Origin: Phoenix dactylifera | Lineage: Eukaryota > Streptophyta > Magnoliopsida > Arecales > Arecaceae | Assembly: GCF_009389715.1 (NCBI RefSeq) | Contig: NC_052404.1 | Location: 7,028,745 to 7,092,744 of the forward strand | Direction of reading: 5' to 3' | Length of the DNA stretch: 64,000 bases | Shown here: positions 59,625 through 64,000 of the stretch, in pieces | Position numbering within the stretch: position 1 is the first letter of the stretch | How the letters are laid out: each line of letters starts with the position of its first letter | Notes under the pieces: generated by a model | What the model saw: the letters and a program-made list of their open reading frames with translations, nothing else | The model's database searches: none | Told to the model about the DNA's origin: nothing | Made by a program: the position numbers and the translations under genes

Positions 59625-61411
59625 GGCAGCGGGAAGGAAGCCGCCGTTGAGAGCGAGCGATTTCGGAGTCCCTTCTTCAGAGCTTTGGAAGACTTCGAAG
59701 GCGATCCCTTTGGGTTTTGCGAAATTTAGATCAACCCAAAAGAGATGCTCCTAAAAGAACTCGTCAACGTGGCGTGATTAGCGTCGAGGGTCTTTCTTGT
59801 TGTTTTACTTGGTCTCTCTCTGAATATCTCTAGCGTTTTATTCCTCTTTTTTTTTTTTTTTTTTGCAATTTTTGAGTTTCCGCGGTGTGTTTACGCTAAC
59901 CTTACCTCCTCCGCTTGAGACTGCTTTGTCGCATGGTGCAGCAAGGCAAAAAGAGTGATCCAAACTCCCTCTCTCCCCCTCTCCAAGTTAATACGGAAGG
60001 TTCCTATATTTTGATATAGGAACTCCCAACGATGTAGTGTAACTTCTAGTCTATTTTGTGCTGTTCAAATTCTTTAAAAATCCTATGGAAACATAGGCTC
60101 CCAAAATTCTCCAAAGTTTTAAAACTGTAATGTTTTAAGAAAGTTTTTGCTTATCTTGAAATATGAATCGTATTTTATTTGTAATTCGCAATCCTTTTAA
60201 AAGTCTACATGTATGGATGATTTTGTCTAGTAGGATGGATCTTCCCTTTTTTATTCTAATTCAAAATTCTCTCTTCATTTATCTTTTTCTCAAATCTCCT
60301 GAATTTTGCTAGATTACAAAATTTTACCTTGGGCAAATAAATCCTGCAAATCCAGACGTTGTGACTGTCACCCTAATTTTATGACTAGATGCAATATGCA
60401 ATATAGAAGAAATTCCAGATGATATGAAAAAAAACCATGTATGGAGATCATGGATGACATGATCATCGACAAATGCTGATTAGGAAAGTAGAATAACTCC
60501 TGACTTAGAGATTGTTAAATTTAGTTTTAAACGTAAGAAATTTATAGCTCCAGTTGAAATTAATGTCAAGTATTCCCAGAGAGCTTTTATAATTATCATT
60601 TCATATAGCCTTTTTAAGAAATCATAGTGCCTAGATTAGTCCAATATTCGGTCTAATCATCGTCGTATAGCTTGGCTTTGACTTATGGTTGTCGTACTTG
60701 CTTGAGTTTGAGTTCACTGCTTGGCATCTCAGGAAACTCAATATCAATCCATGCTGAGATTAAAAACGCATGGGGTGCTAAAGCAGGTGTTCTTTATGCC
60801 TGAGTACTAAGTGATTGGGGTGATTATTGATGAGAAAACTTAGCCTTTACTCCGAGATTGCATCGCTTTATGTCAATATCATGCAGTTGAGTGATGATGT
60901 AACTTGTCTGAAGAATTAAAGATAGTTTTTTTTTTTTTTGTGAACCGGGAGATGATGGAGAAAACAAAATTGTCAAGAACCAAAAGCAAGCGGCCGAGTT
61001 AGAGATCGGGATGCTAAAACTATTGCTCAAAATATCAAATAAATGCATCCTGCTTGGAAAGTGAGAAGATGAGTGTTAGCATGCAGGAATCATGGTTGTT
61101 TACTTTCAGGAAAAATTAATGCTGTGGATCATACATAACTGCATATTTTGAAACTTCAGCATAAGGCTCCAAGAGCCACCAAGAGGAGGGAACATGACAT
61201 GCTAGGACTCAAATACTTTAGCTTCCATTTATAGGTTTCATGGCATAAAAAGGACTACAAGAATTCTAAAGTAATAAAACTTGGCAACATTTCAGGACCA
61301 ACACCTCATACTTGCTTTCAGCTCCTGTATGGCCTAATAAAACCTAGCGTTAATATCTGTTCCATGACACGCACATCAGATTGGCAACTAGAAAAATTCT
61401 TCCTGTCCTCC
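59625..61411. other. EZ promoter side and intergenic, no gene seen
   Basis: Directly upstream of the EZ start codon (59625-59950) the sequence is GC-richer with T and CT runs. I see no clear TATA box, which fits a broadly expressed gene. From 59950 to 61411 it is AT-rich without a supported exon. The last few hundred bases should contain the 3' untranslated region of the GRAS gene. Confidence 0.5.
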
Positions 61412-63436
61412 CTACTGAAACTTCCAAGCAGAGAGAAAAAGCAATGGGGTTCCCTTCCACCCCATGGTCAAGGCCTTCCCATTCTTGTCGAGCGTTAAGA
61501 AGTGGCCATTAGCAAACTGCTTACCTAGCAGGCTAGCTTGGTAATATGACCACTCATTCATCTCAGTCTCGACGAGGCCATAACGAGCAAAGAATGACCT
61601 CCACACGCTGATGCCTACATGCCTGACCACCCTCTCACTGCCCTCGGTCGCAATGATGCTTCGGATTCCCTGCGAAAGGAGGGATCCCTCTACAGCGATT
61701 CTAATTTTGTCATCCCTATCCATAAAACTAGCTAGGTAGTCAAAGAAGGCACTGCTATAAAACAAAGCTTCAGTGAAGCGGTTGATGAAAGATGGGGAAT
61801 TCAGCTCGGCTTCAACATCCGCAACTGTCATTATGCATGGCTTAAGTTTACGGATTACTCTCATGACATTCTCAAGTATGTCAGGACTCGCAATCATGCT
61901 GCTCATAACCATTGCAGAGTAGACACCGATCGCTTCACCTTCCTCCAGTTCAAACATATCTTCACTGAGATCCTTAATATCTGAAACTATCACTGCTTTA
62001 AAACTTGAAGGCAAGCCTAAAGCTTCAGCAAAGCTTACCAGTCTGTTACCAGTTGCAGTGATTGCCTCCTCTGATAAACCTACTGCACTAATCTTCAGGC
62101 GGTCGATTGGACATGTTGATCTTGTGGACAGAGCTTGCAACAAAATAACCCACTGCAGCCCGTGCTTGATCGAGAGATCGATCAAATGGATTTTCCTTGC
62201 GGTGGCCACATTGTCCAAAATGGTCTGCATTGAAGTGAATTCCATGATTTGCCTGAGTAGCATCTTCTTATGGAGTGCCAGTTGCAACGGGTGGGCGGAT
62301 AGCGTTGCTTTGATGGCCTCTTGTGCTGTCATTCCCCTATCCTTTGGAACCTTCCAAGAAAGCCCTCCAGTTTCTCTATCGATCCTTTCTTGTAATGCAT
62401 CTGCGAAGTAGAAAACAACTCTCTGAACTGGATTGCCAGTGTCGGATGACAGCCTGCGACACTCCTGAAGTAAATTGCTAGCCCGATCATATTGCTGGTT
62501 GCTTACCTTCTCCGCCGCGGCCAGAAGAAGGCTTGCGAGGTCGACGTTCTTAATTTCCTCATTCGTGAGGCCTAAAAACGAGAAGCCAACACGATGCCGA
62601 GGATCACTTTCTTTATGGGTTGACATCTGAACAAAATGGGCAACAGCAATTCTGATGACTTCCTCCGTCGATAACTCATCACCTCCTCCCGTCGGGTACG
62701 TGACCCCGTCAATTGGTTCATTCAGCTTTTCTCCACTCAGGAGACCGTGGCTAGATCTGTAGTTGTTCAGAAGCTCTAATGATGAGAAGGTCACCGGGGA
62801 TGTCTTCTCCTTTGATCCAAGGAGCTCGCAGATTTCAGGCAGCAGTGGCTGCTCTATCTCTGTCTCCAGGGCCAAAGGCTTGTCCAGGGACTGCATTGCT
62901 GCAGAAATCGTATCGAGCTGCATGTCATCCATCGCTGCAAGATCTTGGAAGCATTGCTGCTCACCGGACACCAAGGGGGTTCCTTTCTCGGAGGGGCCAT
63001 CATGGTGGTATAAGTTGTAACCTGACCAAAGGTCATCAATGCATTCTTCCTCAAATCCCTGAAGAGGGCTGTAGCCTTGCTGCGCACCATCATAATCGAA
63101 GCACTGAGCAGAGAAGGGAGAGCCCAACATCTCGGAAGCAAAGCTTTGTTTAGTGCTATGCTTCTTCACAAGATTTGGCAATTCCAGATTTATTTGGGCT
63201 CTGATAAAAGTTTTATGAGCTGAACGATCCGAAGGCTCGGACATTTGGTGGTGCAAATCAACGAGTGAACGGAATCCAACAAGGGGAAATGACAGGAAAG
63301 CTGAAGTAATCCATGACAACATCGTTAATATGAGACAGTCCGACTGATAACTTTCATGATTGTACGCATCATTCAAGCCATGGTATAATGCCAATTGTTC
63401 TCGCGTTTTCCAATGGCTTTCCCCAGCTAAGAACAA
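61412..63436 (-). CDS. GRAS-family transcriptional regulator
   Basis: Single exon of 674 residues, the usual intronless GRAS layout. The GRAS domain (~298-673) shows a leucine-rich region I (298-352, VDLASLLLAAAEKVS), a VHIID-like block written KIHLIDLSIKHGLQW (415-429), leucine-rich region II around 454-475, a PFYRE-like region (~495-590) and a C-terminal SAW motif ending GTPLLFLSAWKF. The N-terminal 297 residues are acidic and low in similarity to anything I recall; the DELLA and VHYNP motifs of gibberellin repressors are absent. GRAS proteins act in the nucleus, mostly as co-regulators in development, hormone or symbiosis signalling; the subfamily is uncertain. The first ATG is used, with alternatives at MLSW (residue 39, 63322) and MSEP (residue 65, 63244). 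A hydrophobic stretch (39-60) lies in the extension. Confidence 0.9.
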   Translation of the reverse strand: MFLAGESHWKTREQLALYHGLNDAYNHESYQSDCLILTMLSWITSAFLSFPLVGFRSLVDLHHQMSEPSDRSAHKTFIRAQINLELPNLVKKHSTKQSFASEMLGSPFSAQCFDYDGAQQGYSPLQGFEEECIDDLWSGYNLYHHDGPSEKGTPLVSGEQQCFQDLAAMDDMQLDTISAAMQSLDKPLALETEIEQPLLPEICELLGSKEKTSPVTFSSLELLNNYRSSHGLLSGEKLNEPIDGVTYPTGGGDELSTEEVIRIAVAHFVQMSTHKESDPRHRVGFSFLGLTNEEIKNVDLASLLLAAAEKVSNQQYDRASNLLQECRRLSSDTGNPVQRVVFYFADALQERIDRETGGLSWKVPKDRGMTAQEAIKATLSAHPLQLALHKKMLLRQIMEFTSMQTILDNVATARKIHLIDLSIKHGLQWVILLQALSTRSTCPIDRLKISAVGLSEEAITATGNRLVSFAEALGLPSSFKAVIVSDIKDLSEDMFELEEGEAIGVYSAMVMSSMIASPDILENVMRVIRKLKPCIMTVADVEAELNSPSFINRFTEALFYSSAFFDYLASFMDRDDKIRIAVEGSLLSQGIRSIIATEGSERVVRHVGISVWRSFFARYGLVETEMNEWSYYQASLLGKQFANGHFLTLDKNGKALTMGWKGTPLLFLSAWKFQ

Positions 63437-63480
63437 CTCACATAATACGACTCATTGATCAATGGCGGCATCAATTTGTA

Positions 63481-63490
63481 TATTTTTATA
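63481..63490 (-). promoter_or_regulatory. Candidate TATA box of the GRAS gene
   Basis: On the minus strand TATAAAAATA lies 45-54 bp upstream of the first in-frame ATG (63436). If used, transcription would start around 63450-63460, leaving a very short leader before that ATG. This would favour either the first ATG or leaky use of the next ones. Confidence 0.4.
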
Positions 63491-63494
63491 ATTA

Positions 63495-64000
63495 TTTCAT
63501 CTATTTGGCTCCAGATACAAGCAGTTGGTGGGTAGCTAGCTATGTGGCAACCAATCATAGAATGAGAGGACCAAAATGTTATTAAACCCAATCCCAGGGG
63601 AAGCAGAAAGTGTGAATACATTGATTGGGCGGTGTAACCAATCATGGCCTGCACGATGACTTACAACGAGTTGGTTGCACAGGGCCCACATATCAAGAAA
63701 CCTCAATAATAAAAGCTTTAAGATTAGAAATTTCATTATATTTAAATAAGAATGTAGTTTTTTTATGGTTTCATTACGACGAGGTATCAAAATGGCACAA
63801 GCTATTTGTCTGGCTCGAAAATTCTTCCGAGATAAAAGGTAGGAGCAAGAGACAAGCAAAGAATTGGTACCATCAAAGTCCAAATTCCAGACCAATTTCT
63901 CTTTAATTTGAAAAAGATTTCTATTCACCCAGTGTCATAGACAGTAGCAAGAAGTTGTCTCCAGAAGCCGACAAATAAGATAAGAAGCAACTAAGGCTCC
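63495..64000. other. GRAS upstream region, no gene seen
   Basis: AT-rich DNA with overlapping short frames on both strands (63536-63928 and 63625-63906) and no recognisable protein. It is likely the distal promoter of the GRAS gene. Confidence 0.45.

Noticed and set aside
62763-63153. 85- and 124-residue plus-strand frames
   Set aside because: They are antisense to the GRAS coding sequence.

Overview
This is plant nuclear DNA, most likely from a non-grass monocot such as a palm or a relative. I infer this from split genes with canonical GT-AG introns, an AT-rich background with GC-rich 5' ends, a class I KNOX protein whose C-terminus matches the monocot rough sheath1/OSH6 group, and an Enhancer-of-zeste protein that follows the grass EZ1 (SWINGER-type) pattern. 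The species assignment is an inference. There are no bacterial-style operons, CRISPR arrays or rRNA, and I saw no tRNA.

Layout. Positions 1-14,100 are intergenic and repeat-rich. They hold a 1.2-kb TAA-flanked terminal-inverted-repeat element (420-1626), a three-copy 322-bp tandem array (5321-6286), a small MITE (10342-10607) and an 850-bp foldback Mutator-like element with a 9-bp target-site duplication (13217-14066). That last element sits just upstream of an intronless nicotianamine synthase gene (14448-15398, +). A decayed second copy of the gene lies 2.3 kb further on (17747-18295). Next is a five-exon class I KNOX homeobox gene (19099-28323, -) with a 7.9-kb third intron. Positions 28.3-41.6 kb are mostly intergenic and repetitive; they include one convincing but unrecognised terminal coding exon (35666-35819, -). 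A two-exon SMP-30/NHL-like beta-propeller gene follows (41608-44858, +). A 17-exon Polycomb histone H3K27 methyltransferase gene occupies 48168-59624 (-), and a single-exon GRAS regulator lies at 61412-63436 (-).

The functions are those of independent eukaryotic genes: iron/zinc chelator synthesis (NAS), meristem identity (KNOX), PRC2 chromatin silencing (EZ) and transcriptional regulation (GRAS). KNOX loci are well-known PRC2 targets in plants, so having a KNOX gene and a PRC2 catalytic subunit about 20 kb apart is notable, but it may be chance. I rebuilt exon structures by hand from splice signals and phase. For KNOX, EZ and the propeller gene every junction keeps the frame and the total length is a multiple of three. 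I found no clearly undescribed system. The most interesting structures are the foldback element and broken duplication at the NAS promoter, the NAS pseudogene, the young 322-bp array and the orphan exon.
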